Made by a program: the position numbers and the translations under genes
Notes under the pieces: generated by a model
Database searches by the model: none
The model's input: the letters and a program-made list of their open reading frames with translations, nothing else
What the model was told of the DNA's origin: nothing
Shown: positions 1 through 9,703 of the stretch, piece after piece
Layout of the letters: every line of letters begins with the position of its first letter
Position numbering within the stretch: position 1 is the stretch's first letter
Assembly: GCF_022179125.1 (NCBI RefSeq)
Contig: NZ_BPQG01000022.1
Coordinates: 1 to 58,017 of the forward strand
DNA length: 58,017 nucleotides
Source of the DNA: Methylobacterium cerastii
Lineage (GTDB): Bacteria; Pseudomonadota; Alphaproteobacteria; Rhizobiales; Beijerinckiaceae
Direction: 5' to 3'

Positions 1-44
1 TTCCGTGATCTCTGGATCACGAAAAACGGCTTAGGCGGTCGCCG

Positions 45-1661
45 TCACGCCTTCCTGAGGCCGAACCAGCCGGCGAGGCCTGATTTGGGTGCAGGCTCGC
101 CGTCGAGGAACATCCGGTAGGCCGGGTTGTCGGTCTCGTCGAAGCAGGGGAAGCCGAGCGCCCCGACCGCCGCGTCGAAATTTTCGCGCGCGCCCGGCGG
201 CACGGCGATGCCCGCCAGCACCCGGCCGTAGTCGGCGCCGTGGTTGCGGTAGTGGAACAGGGTGATGTTGAAGCCCTCGCCCAGCGCATCGAGGAACTTC
301 AGCAGCGCGCCCGGCCGCTCCGGGAACTGGAAGCGGTAGAGCCGCTCGTGCGCGAGGCCCGAGGCGCGGCCGCCGACCATGTAGCGGACATGGACCTTAG
401 CCATCTCGTTGTCGCTCATGTCGTGGACGTCGTAGCCGTCGGCGACGAGCCCGGCGATCAGGTCGCGCTTCTCGGGCCGTCCGCCCGGCAGGTTGATGCC
501 CACGAAGATGCGCGCCTGCGTGCCCGGCGCGTAGCGGTAGTTGAACTCGGTGATCGCCCGCGGCCCCAAGGCCGTGATGAAGGCCCGGTAGGCGCCGGGC
601 TTCTCCGGGATGGTGACGCCAAGCAGGACCTCCCGCTCCTCGCCGAGCTCGGCCCGCTCGGCGATGTGGCGCAGCCGGTCGAAGTTCAGGTTCGCCCCCG
701 ACGAGATCGCCACGAGCGGGCCGTCCGAGCCGTCACCCTTCGCCGTGCGCTCGGCGTAGAGCTTGGCGCCCGCGAGCGCGAGGGCGCCCGACGGCTCGGA
801 GACCGCGCGGGTGTCGTCGAAGATGTCCTTGACCGCCGCGCACATGGCGTCGGTGTCGACGGTGATGACCTCGTCGAGGTGCTGGCGGCACAGGCGGAAC
901 GTCTCGGCGCCGGCCTGGCGCACGGCGACGCCGTCGGCGAACAGGCCGACCGTCGGCAGCAGGACGAGCTCGCCGGCCTTCAGGGCCGCGGCCATGCAGG
1001 CGGCGTCGTCCGGCTCGACGCCGATCACCTTGGTCTCGGGCCGCAGGTACTTCACGAAGGTCGCGATCCCGGCCGCCAAGCCGCCACCGCCGACGGGCAC
1101 GAAGATCGCCTCGATCGGCCCGGTATGCTGCTGCAGGATTTCCATGCCGATCGTGCCCTGTCCGGCGATCACGTCCGGGTCGTCGAAGGGGTGGAGGAAG
1201 GTGAGATCCTGCTCGGTCTCGATGCGCCGCGCCTCGGTCAAAGCCTCGTCGAAAGCGTCGCCGTGCAGGATCACCTCGGCACCCCGCGCCCGGCAGGCGT
1301 CGACCTTGATCGCCGGCGTCGTGCGCGGCATCACGATCACCGCCCGCACCTTCAGGCGCGCGGCCGCCAGCGCCACGCCCTGAGCGTGGTTGCCGGCCGA
1401 GGCGCAGACCACGCCGCGGGCGAGCTGCTCGGGCGAGAGCGCCGACATCTTGTTGTAGGCGCCGCGCAGCTTGAACGAGAAGACCGGCTGCAGGTCCTCG
1501 CGCTTCAGCAGCACCGGCCGCCCGAGACGCGCGGTGAGCCGCGGCATCGGATCGAGCGGGCTCTCGATCGCCACGTCGTAGACGCGCGCCGTGAGGATCT
1601 TGCGGATGTAGTCGGGCGCCGGTTCGGCCGGGTGCGGGGCGGGTTTCACGGTGTCGGACAT
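45..1661 (-). CDS. ilvA: Threonine ammonia-lyase, biosynthetic (IlvA)
   Basis: PLP enzyme converting threonine to 2-oxobutanoate, the first step of isoleucine synthesis. The 538-residue product shows the PLP-lysine motif FSFKLRGAYNK (Lys64), SAGNHAQG (88-95) and the glycine-rich phosphate loop GGGGL (191-195). After about residue 345 there are two ACT-like regulatory repeats, the first starting near LLGVTIPEKPGAYRAF and the second near YRFQFPERPGALLKF. This is the long, isoleucine-inhibited biosynthetic architecture rather than the short catabolic enzyme. It ends close to the window edge and stands alone. The assignment is secure; allosteric behaviour is inferred from the domains. Confidence 0.95.
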   Translation of the reverse strand: MSDTVKPAPHPAEPAPDYIRKILTARVYDVAIESPLDPMPRLTARLGRPVLLKREDLQPVFSFKLRGAYNKMSALSPEQLARGVVCASAGNHAQGVALAAARLKVRAVIVMPRTTPAIKVDACRARGAEVILHGDAFDEALTEARRIETEQDLTFLHPFDDPDVIAGQGTIGMEILQQHTGPIEAIFVPVGGGGLAAGIATFVKYLRPETKVIGVEPDDAACMAAALKAGELVLLPTVGLFADGVAVRQAGAETFRLCRQHLDEVITVDTDAMCAAVKDIFDDTRAVSEPSGALALAGAKLYAERTAKGDGSDGPLVAISSGANLNFDRLRHIAERAELGEEREVLLGVTIPEKPGAYRAFITALGPRAITEFNYRYAPGTQARIFVGINLPGGRPEKRDLIAGLVADGYDVHDMSDNEMAKVHVRYMVGGRASGLAHERLYRFQFPERPGALLKFLDALGEGFNITLFHYRNHGADYGRVLAGIAVPPGARENFDAAVGALGFPCFDETDNPAYRMFLDGEPAPKSGLAGWFGLRKA

Positions 1662-1791
1662 GTGGCCGGCAATAGCGGCTTGCGGCGCAAGATGCGAGCG
1701 GGCGAAGGCGCGCGGCTCGGCCGAGGCCCGCGATGCCCGCGATGCCCGACCGGCCTACGGCCCCCATGTGAACGTGCAAGCCCCGCGACCG

Positions 1792-2382
1792 TCAGAGCAC
1801 GAGGCCCTCGTCGAGGAGGTCGGGATCGAGCGGGCTGAGGAAGTAGGCGCCGATTCCGTTGCGGAAGCTGTGCGCCACCACCGCCTCGGTGGCGCCGAGG
1901 CGGACCTTGGCGCCGACCGCGACCGGGGCCGCGAGGTAGACATCCGCCCGCGCGATGGAGACCTCGGCGAGCCGGCCCTTGAGGACGGTGCCGTCGGCCA
2001 GGGCCACCGCCACCTCGGTGCGTCGCGGGACGATCCGCGGCGAGGTTCCGTGGCGGTCGAGCCGGCGGCTCTGGCGTCCCGCGAGCTCGACGAGGGTGCG
2101 GGCGATGGCGGTGTTGTGCTGGCGCCCGGGAGCCGGCTTCACCGTGAAGGCCCGCTCGGCCGTGTGGGCGACGCGGACTTCGAGGGTACCGACGAGGCCG
2201 ATGCTGCAGGTCAGGTGCTCGCCCGGGTTCGGGATGATCGCGGAGCGGAAGCGGATGCCGTCGGCCCCGAGGCGACAGGTCACCGCGTAGAAATCCGGAC
2301 GGGTCCGGCTCCAGAACAGCGACGGCAGGATCACCGCGTGCCGGGAGGATTGTTTTCTTGCGTGGGCAAGCGAGGCTTTCAT
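1792..2382 (-). CDS. PilZ-like domain protein (tandem, degenerate)
   Basis: A soluble 196-residue protein with two similar halves. The first begins KQSSRHAVILPS and continues to CRLGADGIRF; the second begins PRIVPRRTEVAVALADG and continues to AEVSIARADVYL. Both look like the basic N-terminal segment plus beta-barrel strand of PilZ domains, which bind cyclic-di-GMP. The canonical RxxxR and D/NxSxxG motifs are only partly present, so nucleotide binding is uncertain. It is transcribed toward ilvA but separated by about 130 bp. A generic regulatory beta-barrel protein is the safest reading. Confidence 0.6.
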   Translation of the reverse strand: MKASLAHARKQSSRHAVILPSLFWSRTRPDFYAVTCRLGADGIRFRSAIIPNPGEHLTCSIGLVGTLEVRVAHTAERAFTVKPAPGRQHNTAIARTLVELAGRQSRRLDRHGTSPRIVPRRTEVAVALADGTVLKGRLAEVSIARADVYLAAPVAVGAKVRLGATEAVVAHSFRNGIGAYFLSPLDPDLLDEGLVL

Positions 2383-2490
2383 GCAGCCTCGGGATAAGAC
2401 GGCGGTCTTTACGGGAGTGCTGCGGAAATCCTATCAAATCGCGCGAATCGCGCGTTTCGGGAAAGGATGCCTGTGCGTGGGGCCAGCGCG

Positions 2491-2835
2491 TCAGAAGCGA
2501 TCAAAGAGGGCCGCGATCCAGATCAGGGCGGCGAGCGCCTGCGCCGAGAACGTCCCGGCCGAGGCGAGGTCCTTCACGATGCCGATGCGCGGGTGCCGGC
2601 CGGGGTGGAGGTGGTCGCACAGCTTCTCGATCGCGGTATTCAGGAACTCCGCCGCGAGCATCAGCAGGAGCGTCGCCATCAGGGCGACGCGGACCCAGAG
2701 GTTCGTGCCGAGCGCCAGCGCCGCCGGCACGCCCACGACGAGCAGCGCGAGCTCGAGCCGCACGGCGCGCTCGGTGCGGGCGCCGTGGACGAGCCCGCGC
2801 CATGAATTCAGGAACGCGAGCCAGAGCGCGTGCAT
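2491..2835 (-). CDS. dgkA: Diacylglycerol kinase (DgkA)
   Basis: Small inner-membrane kinase that phosphorylates diacylglycerol, recycling lipid by-products of envelope glycan synthesis. At 114 residues it has the usual family length, three hydrophobic helices, and the signature EFLNTAIEKLCDHL holding the two glutamates (63 and 70) that match the catalytic and metal-binding pair of the family, followed by VKDLASAGTF. It lies 18 bp downstream of the AbrB-type transporter gene on the same strand and is probably co-transcribed with it. Confidence 0.9.
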   Translation of the reverse strand: MHALWLAFLNSWRGLVHGARTERAVRLELALLVVGVPAALALGTNLWVRVALMATLLLMLAAEFLNTAIEKLCDHLHPGRHPRIGIVKDLASAGTFSAQALAALIWIAALFDRF

Positions 2836-2853
2836 TCACGCCGCCTCATCCAT

Positions 2854-3912
2854 TCACGCGGGCTCCTGCGGCACCGCGCGGGCGATCCACTTGGCGAGCA
2901 GCGGGCCGGTGATCAGCACCACGAACAGCCGTAGCGTCTGAACCGCGAGCACGAACGACACGTCGACCTTCGAGCCGACCGCGATGATCGCCACCGAATC
3001 GAGGCCCCCGGGGCTGGTCGCGAGGAAGGCGGTGAGGAAGTCGATCGCCAGCAGGTGCGTCAGCCCGAGCGCCCAGCCGGCACAGAGCAGGATGACGGCG
3101 AGCGTCGCCACCAGGATGCCGGGCAGCGCGTGCAGCGTCGCGCGCAGGGTCTCGCGGGTGAAGCGCAGGCCGACGTACCAGCCGATCGTCGCGTAGGCGA
3201 GTTCCAGGATCGGCAGCGGCAGGCTGATGCTGGCGACACCGGTGGCATGGAGGGCGGCGCCGAGCAGCATCGGCCCGATCAAGGCGCCCGCGGCCAGGCG
3301 CAGCCAGAGGGCGACGCCGGCGCCGACGGCCGCGACCGCGAGGGTGACCAGCACCGGCAGGAATGTCGCCGCCTCGGCGGCGGCCGGCGGCGGCCCAGCC
3401 GTCGCCGAATCGGTGAGCAGCCGCGCCACGAGGGAGGCCGAGAGCACGACGGCGGCGACGCGCACGTATTGCATGAAGGCGACGAGGCGCGGATCGGAGC
3501 CGTATTCCTCGGCCATCGCCACCATCGCCGCCGCCCCGCCCGGCGAGGAGCCCCAGGCGGCGGTGGTCCCGGGCAGCACCCGCAGGCGCGTCAGGATCAG
3601 CCCGACGAGCGCGCCGGCCAGCACCGTGACGCCGACCACGAGCAGGATCAGGGGGCCGTCGGCGATCAGGGTCTTGGTGATCTCCGCGGTGATGGCGTGG
3701 GCCACCATGCAGCCGATCATCGCCTGGGCGGCCTGGAAGGCGGGCTTCGGCATCCGCAGCGGCGCCCCGCGCACCCCGAAAACGATCGCGGCGACCATAG
3801 GCCCGAGCAGGAGCGCGGCCGGGAACTGCGCCAGCTTCAGGCCGAAGCCGAGCAGGGCCGAGGCGGCGATCAGCGCCGCCCAGAGGGCGATGGTCCGTGT
3901 GGGAAAAGGCAA
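2854..3912 (-). CDS. AbrB family inner-membrane protein
   Basis: A 352-residue polytopic membrane protein with about ten hydrophobic segments arranged as two related halves. The conserved loop WGSSPGGAAAMVAMAEEYGSDPRLVAFMQ in the first half is echoed by FLATSPGGLDSVAIIAV in the second. This matches the AbrB-duplication membrane family (once labelled 'ammonia monooxygenase'), whose transported substrate is not established. It lies between dgkA and oxyR on the same strand. The chosen start MPFPTRTIALW leads directly into the first membrane helix. Confidence 0.8.
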   Translation of the reverse strand: MPFPTRTIALWAALIAASALLGFGLKLAQFPAALLLGPMVAAIVFGVRGAPLRMPKPAFQAAQAMIGCMVAHAITAEITKTLIADGPLILLVVGVTVLAGALVGLILTRLRVLPGTTAAWGSSPGGAAAMVAMAEEYGSDPRLVAFMQYVRVAAVVLSASLVARLLTDSATAGPPPAAAEAATFLPVLVTLAVAAVGAGVALWLRLAAGALIGPMLLGAALHATGVASISLPLPILELAYATIGWYVGLRFTRETLRATLHALPGILVATLAVILLCAGWALGLTHLLAIDFLTAFLATSPGGLDSVAIIAVGSKVDVSFVLAVQTLRLFVVLITGPLLAKWIARAVPQEPA

Positions 3913-4044
3913 GGCGATGCGTCGGTTCGATCGATCGCATGGCGGAGACGCGACCCTGGCGCCGCGCTACACCCTGCCGCCCACCCTGTCACGCGGGCCG
4001 ACGCACAACCCAGCCCTGTGCGAGTCGCCCTCGTCCGGGTGCCG

Positions 4045-4983
4045 TCACCCGGCGTCGATGGTCGCGTCGCGGCAGGCGGCGGTGCCGGCCGGAGCCTGGG
4101 CGCGGAAGAAGGCGGCCAGCGCGGCGAGGCCCGGCGCCCGCGGGTCGCTCGCCCGCCAGGCGAGCGCGATGGTCCGGCCCGGCCCGTCGGTGTCGAAGCC
4201 GCGGATCACGGTGAGCCCGCTCGGATCGGGGCCGGAGGGGACCGCCAGCGCCGGAAGCAGGGTGTAGCCGGCGCCCGCCGCCACCATCGAGCGCAGCGTC
4301 TCCAGGCTGGTGGCGTGGCGCCCGGCGGCGCTGCCGGCACCGCAGGCGGCGATCGCCTGGTCGCGCAGGCAGTTGCCCTCGTCCAGCAGCAGCAGGTCCG
4401 GCCCGGCGATGTCGGCTGCGCGCAGCGCCCCCCCTTGCGCCAGCGCGTGGTCGGCCGGGCAGGCGAGGCGGAACGGCTCGACGAAGAGCGGCGAGACGGT
4501 GAGCCCCGAGGCGGGCAGGGGCAGCGACACCAGCGCGGCGTCGACCCGCCCGTCGCGCAGGGAGGCGAGGATGTCGGCGGTGCGGCCCTCGCTGAGGGCG
4601 AGCGTCAGCATCGGGAATTCCTGGCGCAACATGCGCAGCACCAGCGGGAAGAGATACGGCCCCAGCGTCTGGATCGCCGCGAGGACGAGGCGGCCGGTGA
4701 GGGGCGCGCCGCGGCCCTCGCTCGCCAGCGCGAGCAGGCGTTGCGCCTCGGCCAACACAGCGCGGGCCTGCCGCACGATGATCTGGCCCGGCGCCGTCAT
4801 CAGCACGCGGCGGTTGGAGCGCTCGAACAGGACCAGGCCGAGCGCACCTTCGAGCTTGCGCACCTGCACGCTGAGCGTCGGCTGGCTAACGTTGCAGCGT
4901 TCCGCCGCCCGGCCGAAATGCCCCTCGTCGGCGATGGCGACGACATATTCGAGATCGCGGAGCGAAAGGCCGGCGATGTTCAT
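4045..4983 (-). CDS. oxyR: LysR-type hydrogen-peroxide regulator OxyR
   Basis: A 312-residue LysR-type regulator. The N-terminal winged helix-turn-helix (LEYVVAIADEGHFGRAAERCNVSQPTLSVQ) is typical. The decisive feature is LLLDEGNCLRDQAIAAC, with Cys205 and Cys214 spaced exactly as the Cys199/Cys208 redox pair of E. coli OxyR. It is divergent from the catalase gene, with 161 bp between starts, and an ATAG-N7-CTAT operator overlaps its own start codon. Autoregulation and peroxide-inducible control of the catalase are inferred from this layout. Confidence 0.92.
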   Translation of the reverse strand: MNIAGLSLRDLEYVVAIADEGHFGRAAERCNVSQPTLSVQVRKLEGALGLVLFERSNRRVLMTAPGQIIVRQARAVLAEAQRLLALASEGRGAPLTGRLVLAAIQTLGPYLFPLVLRMLRQEFPMLTLALSEGRTADILASLRDGRVDAALVSLPLPASGLTVSPLFVEPFRLACPADHALAQGGALRAADIAGPDLLLLDEGNCLRDQAIAACGAGSAAGRHATSLETLRSMVAAGAGYTLLPALAVPSGPDPSGLTVIRGFDTDGPGRTIALAWRASDPRAPGLAALAAFFRAQAPAGTAACRDATIDAG

Positions 4984-4996
4984 AGGCTGCGTCTAT
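4982..4996. promoter_or_regulatory. OxyR-type operator half (ATAG-N7-CTAT)
   Basis: ATAG at 4982-4985 and CTAT at 4993-4996 are separated by seven bases, matching one dyad of the OxyR consensus (ATAG-N7-CTAT-N7-ATAG-N7-CTAT). The second dyad is not recognisable. The site overlaps the oxyR start codon (4981-4983), a position suited to autorepression, and lies about 150 bp upstream of the catalase start. Confidence 0.6.
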
Positions 4997-5144
4997 CACA
5001 GCCTTTCAGACGATGCATTGGTCAACCGGTCGCAGGAGGCGCATAAGGGGAGCCCGGAACGATTCCAGGAAACGGCGCGCCCCTCGCTGAAGGGCGCCGG
5101 CGCCGGCCCTCGGACTTCGTCGCCACCACGGAGAGATCTTTCGC

Positions 5145-6734
5145 ATGAGCGATCAACGCCCGATCCTGACGACCCGCCAGGGCCACCCGGTCCGCGACAA
5201 CCAGAGCACCCGCACGGTGGGCGAGCGGGGTCCCGCGACGCTCGAGAACTACCAGTTCATCGAGAAGATCACCCATTTCGACCGCGAGCGGATCCCGGAG
5301 CGCGTGGTGCATGCCCGCGGCGCCGGCGCGCACGGGTACTTCGAGGCCTACGGCAAGATCGGTAACGAGCCGGCCTCCAAGTACACCCGCGCCCGCGTCC
5401 TCAACGAGACCGGCGTGAAGACGCCGATGTTCGTGCGCTTCTCCACCGTGGCCGGCGCCAAGGAGAGCCCTGAGACCGAGCGCGACCCGCGCGGCTTCGC
5501 GGTGAAGTTCAAGACCGTCGACGGCAACTGGGACCTCGTTGGCAACAACCTCAAGGTCTTCTTCATCCGCGACGCGATCAAGTTCCCCGACATGATCCAC
5601 GCGTTCAAGCCGGACCCGGTGACGAACCGCCAGGAGGCGTGGCGCTTCTTCGACTTCGTGGCCCAACACCCCGAAGCCATCCACATGGTCACGCACCTGA
5701 AGTCGCCCTGGGGCATCCCTGCGAACTACCGTGAGATGGAAGGCTCGGGCGTCAACACCTACAAGCTGGTCAACGACCAGGGCGAGGCCGTGCTCTGCAA
5801 GTTCCACTGGGAGCCCAAGCAGGGCATCCGCAACCTGACCTCGGCCCAGGCGTCCGAGATCCAGGGCAAGGATGTCGGCCACGCGACGCGCGACCTCTAC
5901 GACAACATCAAGGCCGGCAACTTCCCCGAGTGGGAGTTCTGCGTGCAGATCATGCCGGACGGCCCGAACGAGCACCTGTCGTTCGATCCGCTCGACGACA
6001 CGAAGCTGTGGCCGGTCGAGGACTTCCCGCTGCTGCCCGTCGGCCGGATGGTGCTGGACCGCGTGCCGGACAACTTCTTCGCCGAGGTCGAGCAGTCGGC
6101 CTTCGGCACGGGCGTGCTCGTCGATGGCATCGACTTCTCGGACGACAAGATGCTCCAGGGGCGTACGCTGTCGTACTCGGACACGCAGCGCTACCGCGTC
6201 GGCGCCAACTACCTGCAGCTGCCGATCAACGCGCCGCAGCCCGGCGTGAAGGTCTACTCGAACCAGCGCGACGGGCAGATGACCTACGGCGTCGACGGCA
6301 CCGGCCCGAACAAGCACATCAACTACGAGCCCTCGACGCTCGCCGAGGGCCTGCGCGAGGCCCCGAAGCCGGCGAAGGACTACCACCAGCCGGTGCAGGG
6401 CAACCTCGGCCGCTACCAGACCTCGCGCACCGAGGACGACTACACCCAAGCCGGCGTGCGCTACCGTTCGTTCCAGGATTGGGAGCGCGACGACCTGATC
6501 GCCAACCTCGTCGGCGACATGAAGCAGTGCCCGGAAGCCATCCAGCTGCGGATGGTCTGGCACTTCTCGCATGCCGACGCCGATTACGGCCGCCGGGTCG
6601 CGGAAGGCGCCGGGATCGACCTCGCCAAGGCGCTGGCGCTGGCGCCGCTGCCGGGCCGCGCCGCCCCGGGCAAGCGCCTGACGCCCGAGACCTACACCGA
6701 CGGTTCGCAGGCCCACCAGATCGCGGCCGAGTAA
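5145..6734 (+). CDS. katA: Monofunctional haem catalase (KatA-type)
   Basis: Breaks hydrogen peroxide down to water and oxygen. The 529-residue protein carries the distal histidine in [13 protein letters not shown] (His56), the catalytic asparagine in [13 protein letters not shown] (136/137), and the proximal haem tyrosine in [12 protein letters not shown] (Arg342, Tyr346). Its length fits the small-subunit, NADPH-binding catalase class. A ribosome-binding site (GGAGA) precedes the ATG. It is divergent from oxyR, so peroxide induction is likely. A hairpin terminator follows the stop. Confidence 0.95.
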   Translation: MSDQRPILTTRQGHPVRDNQSTRTVGERGPATLENYQFIEKITHFDRERIPERVVHARGAGAHGYFEAYGKIGNEPASKYTRARVLNETGVKTPMFVRFSTVAGAKESPETERDPRGFAVKFKTVDGNWDLVGNNLKVFFIRDAIKFPDMIHAFKPDPVTNRQEAWRFFDFVAQHPEAIHMVTHLKSPWGIPANYREMEGSGVNTYKLVNDQGEAVLCKFHWEPKQGIRNLTSAQASEIQGKDVGHATRDLYDNIKAGNFPEWEFCVQIMPDGPNEHLSFDPLDDTKLWPVEDFPLLPVGRMVLDRVPDNFFAEVEQSAFGTGVLVDGIDFSDDKMLQGRTLSYSDTQRYRVGANYLQLPINAPQPGVKVYSNQRDGQMTYGVDGTGPNKHINYEPSTLAEGLREAPKPAKDYHQPVQGNLGRYQTSRTEDDYTQAGVRYRSFQDWERDDLIANLVGDMKQCPEAIQLRMVWHFSHADADYGRRVAEGAGIDLAKALALAPLPGRAAPGKRLTPETYTDGSQAHQIAAE

Positions 6735-6770
6735 GCCGACCGCGGGAGCGATCCCGACGGCACCATCAGC

Positions 6771-6800
6771 CTCGCGCGGTCGAAGGACCGCGCGGGGCTC
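6771..6800 (+). terminator. Rho-independent terminator after catalase
   Basis: An 11-bp GC stem (left arm 6771-6781, right arm 6786-6796, one G-T wobble) with a GAAG loop is followed by CTCTTTATT. It sits 36 bp after the catalase stop and before the thrS promoter region. The T-run is short but the stem is strong. Confidence 0.7.
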
Positions 6801-6945
6801 TTTATTGGGTAGGGCGCCCGGCCGGCGCCGCGGCGTTCCCTCCACCCGCGAAACGGTCTAAACGGCCGCTCCCGCGCCCCACGCGGTTCGGCCCTCGATC
6901 GCTTACCTGCCGCGTACGCAGGAGTGAGCCCGGAGATTTCCAGCG

Positions 6946-8973
6946 ATGCCCATCCTCACGTTCCCCGACGGCAACACCCGCGCCTACGACGAGGCCGTGA
7001 CCGGACGGGCCGTCGTCGAGGGCATCGCGAAATCGCTGGCCAAGCGCACCGTGGCGATGGCGCTCGACGGCGTCGTCTCCGACCTCTCCGACACGATCGA
7101 GCGTGACGCGCGCATCGAGTTCCTCGACCGCACCGACCCGCGGGCGCTGGAGCTGATCCGCCACGACTGCGCCCACGTGCTGGCGGAGGCGGTGCAGGCG
7201 CTGTGGCCGGGCACGCAGGTCACGATCGGCCCCGTGATCGAGAACGGCTTCTACTACGACTTCTCCCGCGACACGCCGTTCACGCCGGAGGACTTCCCGG
7301 CGATCGAGGCGAAGATGCGCGAGATCATGGGCCGGGACGCGCCCTTCACCAAGGAGGTCTGGAAGCGCGACGACATCCGCAAGGTGTTCGCCGACCGCGG
7401 CGAGGCCTACAAGGTCGAGTTGGTCGATGCGATCCCGCCCGGCGAAGACCTGAAGGTCTACCGGCAGGGCGACTGGTTCGACCTGTGCCGCGGCCCGCAC
7501 ATGACCTCGACGGGCAAGGTCGGCACCGCCTTCAAGCTGATGAAGGTCGCCGGCGCCTACTGGCGCGGCAATTCCGACAACCCGATGCTGACCCGCATCT
7601 ACGGTACCGCCTGGGCCACGAAGGAAGACCTCGACGCCTACCTGCACCGGCTGGAGGAGGCCGAACGCCGCGACCACCGCCGGCTCGGCCGGGAGATGGA
7701 CCTGTTCCACTTCCAGGAGGAGGGGCCGGGCGTGGTGTTCTGGCACGCCAAGGGCTGGACGATCTTCCAAGAGCTGATCGCCTACATGCGCCGCCGCCTC
7801 AAGGGCGACTACAGCGAGGTGAACGCGCCGCAGATCCTCGACAAGGCCCTGTGGGAGACCTCCGGCCATTGGGGCTGGTACCGGGAGAACATGTTCGCGG
7901 CCCAATCCGCGGGCGACGAGGCCGAGGACAAGCGCTGGTTCGCGCTCAAGCCCATGAACTGCCCCGGCCACGTCCAGATCTTCAAGCACGGCCTGAAGAG
8001 CTACCGCGATCTGCCTCTGCGCATGGCGGAATTCGGCGTGGTCCATCGCTACGAGCCGTCCGGCGCGATGCACGGCCTGATGCGGGTGCGCGGCTTCACC
8101 CAGGACGACGCGCACATCTTCTGCACCGAGGACCAGCTCGCCGACGAGTGCCTGACGATCAACGACCTGATCCTCTCGACCTACGCCGACTTCGGCTTCG
8201 ACCAGATCGTGGTGAAGCTTTCGACCCGGCCCGAGAAGCGCGTCGGCTCGGACGCCCTGTGGGACCATGCGGAAGAGGTGATGACCCGTGTGCTGGCGCA
8301 GATCGAGGCGCAATCGGGCGGCCGCATCCGCACCGAGGTGAACCCGGGCGAGGGAGCCTTCTACGGGCCGAAGTTCGAGTACGTGCTGCGCGACGCCATC
8401 GGCCGCGACTGGCAGTGCGGCACCACGCAGGTGGACTTCAACTTGCCCGAGCGCTTCGGGGCGTTCTACGTCGACGCCGAGAGCCAGAAGGTGCCGCCGG
8501 TGATGGTGCACCGGGCGATCTGCGGCTCGATGGAGCGCTTCACCGGGATCCTGATCGAACACTTCGCCGGCCATTTCCCGCTCTGGCTCAGCCCCGTCCA
8601 GGTGGTGGTCGCCACCATCACCGGGGAGGCGGACGCTTACGCGCGCGACGTGGTGCGGGCGCTGACGCGCGCCGGCCTTCGGGTGGAGGCGGACCTGCGC
8701 AACGAGAAGATCAACTACAAGGTCCGCGAGCATTCGCTCGCCAAGGTGCCGGTGATCCTGGCGCTCGGGCGCCGCGAGGCCGAGGAGCGCACGGTCTCGA
8801 TCCGCCGCCTCGGCAGCCAGCAGACCCGGACGCTGCCGCTCGGCGAGGCCGTGGCGAGCTTCGTCGCCGAGGCGACCTCGCCCGACCTCCGCCGGGCGGA
8901 GGCCGTCGCCGAGAGCGTGCCGAGCACCGATGCGGTGCTCGACGGGCAGCATCCGGTCGAGCCCGCGCCCTGA
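6946..8973 (+). CDS. thrS: Threonyl-tRNA synthetase
   Basis: Charges tRNA-Thr. The 675-residue protein has the class II ThrRS layout: an N-terminal TGS domain ([12 protein letters not shown]), an editing domain with [10 protein letters not shown] (His73, His77) and FDLCRGPH near 178-185, a catalytic core with MNCPGH (337-342, zinc cysteine 339) and motif-2 and motif-3 regions, and an anticodon-binding tail. Its length is slightly above the E. coli enzyme, with a longer alanine-rich C-terminus. Free-standing, with a hairpin terminator just after the stop. Confidence 0.97.
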   Translation: MPILTFPDGNTRAYDEAVTGRAVVEGIAKSLAKRTVAMALDGVVSDLSDTIERDARIEFLDRTDPRALELIRHDCAHVLAEAVQALWPGTQVTIGPVIENGFYYDFSRDTPFTPEDFPAIEAKMREIMGRDAPFTKEVWKRDDIRKVFADRGEAYKVELVDAIPPGEDLKVYRQGDWFDLCRGPHMTSTGKVGTAFKLMKVAGAYWRGNSDNPMLTRIYGTAWATKEDLDAYLHRLEEAERRDHRRLGREMDLFHFQEEGPGVVFWHAKGWTIFQELIAYMRRRLKGDYSEVNAPQILDKALWETSGHWGWYRENMFAAQSAGDEAEDKRWFALKPMNCPGHVQIFKHGLKSYRDLPLRMAEFGVVHRYEPSGAMHGLMRVRGFTQDDAHIFCTEDQLADECLTINDLILSTYADFGFDQIVVKLSTRPEKRVGSDALWDHAEEVMTRVLAQIEAQSGGRIRTEVNPGEGAFYGPKFEYVLRDAIGRDWQCGTTQVDFNLPERFGAFYVDAESQKVPPVMVHRAICGSMERFTGILIEHFAGHFPLWLSPVQVVVATITGEADAYARDVVRALTRAGLRVEADLRNEKINYKVREHSLAKVPVILALGRREAEERTVSIRRLGSQQTRTLPLGEAVASFVAEATSPDLRRAEAVAESVPSTDAVLDGQHPVEPAP

Positions 8974-8982
8974 TCGTGGAAA

Positions 8983-9010
8983 CGAGGCCGCCTGCAAGCG
9001 GCCTCGTCTT
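8983..9010 (+). terminator. Rho-independent terminator after thrS
   Basis: A perfect 9-bp stem (8983-8991 with 8998-9006) and a six-base loop, followed by TCTT, start 10 bp after the thrS stop codon. It separates thrS from the vapX/vapD-like pair. Confidence 0.75.
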
Positions 9011-9038
9011 CCTGCGAAGGCTATGACAGGATTGGCCG

Positions 9039-9251
9039 ATGCGTGAGACCGCGATTCCCTCCGAGTCCACATCCCGATGCCTGATCGGGACTTGGCGCCG
9101 GTTCGGGCCGACCGGTCCCGCCTACGAGGTGGTTGCGACCGGATCCGTCACGACCACGGGCGACCAGCTGATGCGCGTGCGTGTCCTGGAGACGGGCGAG
9201 GAGCTGGATTACCCCCTGCGCGACATCCTCCACGATCACGACGAGGCGTGA
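9039..9251 (+). CDS. DUF5397-like small protein, probable VapX-type antitoxin
   Basis: A 70-residue protein (MRETAIPSESTSRCLIGTWRRFGPTGPAYEVV at the start, ending in acidic LHDHDEA) resembling the DUF5397 family often found before vapD. Its TGA stop overlaps the ATG of the VapD-like gene (TGATG at 9249-9253), so the two are translationally coupled. In known VapX/VapD systems the small upstream protein neutralises the VapD ribonuclease; that role is inferred here from position, size and coupling. Confidence 0.7.
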   Translation: MRETAIPSESTSRCLIGTWRRFGPTGPAYEVVATGSVTTTGDQLMRVRVLETGEELDYPLRDILHDHDEA

Positions 9252-9529
9252 TGTTCGCCATCGCGTTCGACCTGAGCGTCGCGGAGGTGCAGGCGACCCA
9301 TCCGAAAGGTGTCTCTCAGGCCTACGCCGACATCCGCTCGACACTCGCCCGGCATGGCTTCGACTGGGTTCAGGGCAGCCCCTACGTCAGCCGGATCGAG
9401 GACATGGCCGTCCTGTTCACGGCGATCATGGCCCTGAAGTCATTGCCCTGGTTCGCGCCTTCGGTCCGGGACATCCGCGCGTTCCGGGTCGAGCAGTGGT
9501 CGGACTTCACCGAGGTCGTGAAGGCCTAG
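9251..9529 (+). CDS. vapD: VapD-family endoribonuclease toxin
   Basis: A 92-residue protein beginning MFAIAFDLSVAEVQATHP and continuing KGVSQAYADIRSTLARHGFDWVQGSPYVS. This matches the VapD family, a Cas2-like ferredoxin-fold ribonuclease. Family hallmarks visible are the first-strand AFDL aspartate and the HPKGVSQAY segment. The ATG overlaps the upstream stop by one base, indicating an operon. The TAG stop lies inside the CTAG target duplication of the adjacent 172-bp MITE. Toxin activity is inferred from family membership. Confidence 0.85.
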   Translation: MFAIAFDLSVAEVQATHPKGVSQAYADIRSTLARHGFDWVQGSPYVSRIEDMAVLFTAIMALKSLPWFAPSVRDIRAFRVEQWSDFTEVVKA

Positions 9530-9701
9530 CAGGCTGCTGAAAAAGTCCCGAGATGGAGAAAGACGTTCTCCTGCCGCAGGCACTCGCGGGCCGAGCCCCC
9601 ACGATCGAGAACCGTCGAGACGCGAGAACCGCCCCATTCTCTAACAAATGGTGTGATTCGGAGATGATTGTTCTACCTCGCCCGACTTTTTCAGCAGCCT
9701 G
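9530..9701. mobile_element. 172-bp MITE with 18-bp inverted ends and CTAG target duplication
   Basis: The ends are perfect 18-bp inverted repeats: CAGGCTGCTGAAAAAGTC at 9530-9547 and its complement at 9684-9701. CTAG lies immediately outside both ends (9526-9529 and 9702-9705), the expected 4-bp target duplication. The interior has no ORF of its own. End sequence, size and target point to a non-autonomous derivative of an insertion sequence, perhaps of the IS5 superfamily; the parent element is not in this window. Confidence 0.8.
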
Positions 9702-9703
9702 CT

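Noticed and set aside
240-1838. A 532-residue plus-strand frame opposite ilvA, and similar long antisense frames opposite catalase, thrS, eno, serS, secD and xseA
   Set aside because: High GC removes stops from the antisense frames. The products are Arg/Gly/Ala/His-rich with no domains, while the other strand encodes clear enzymes.
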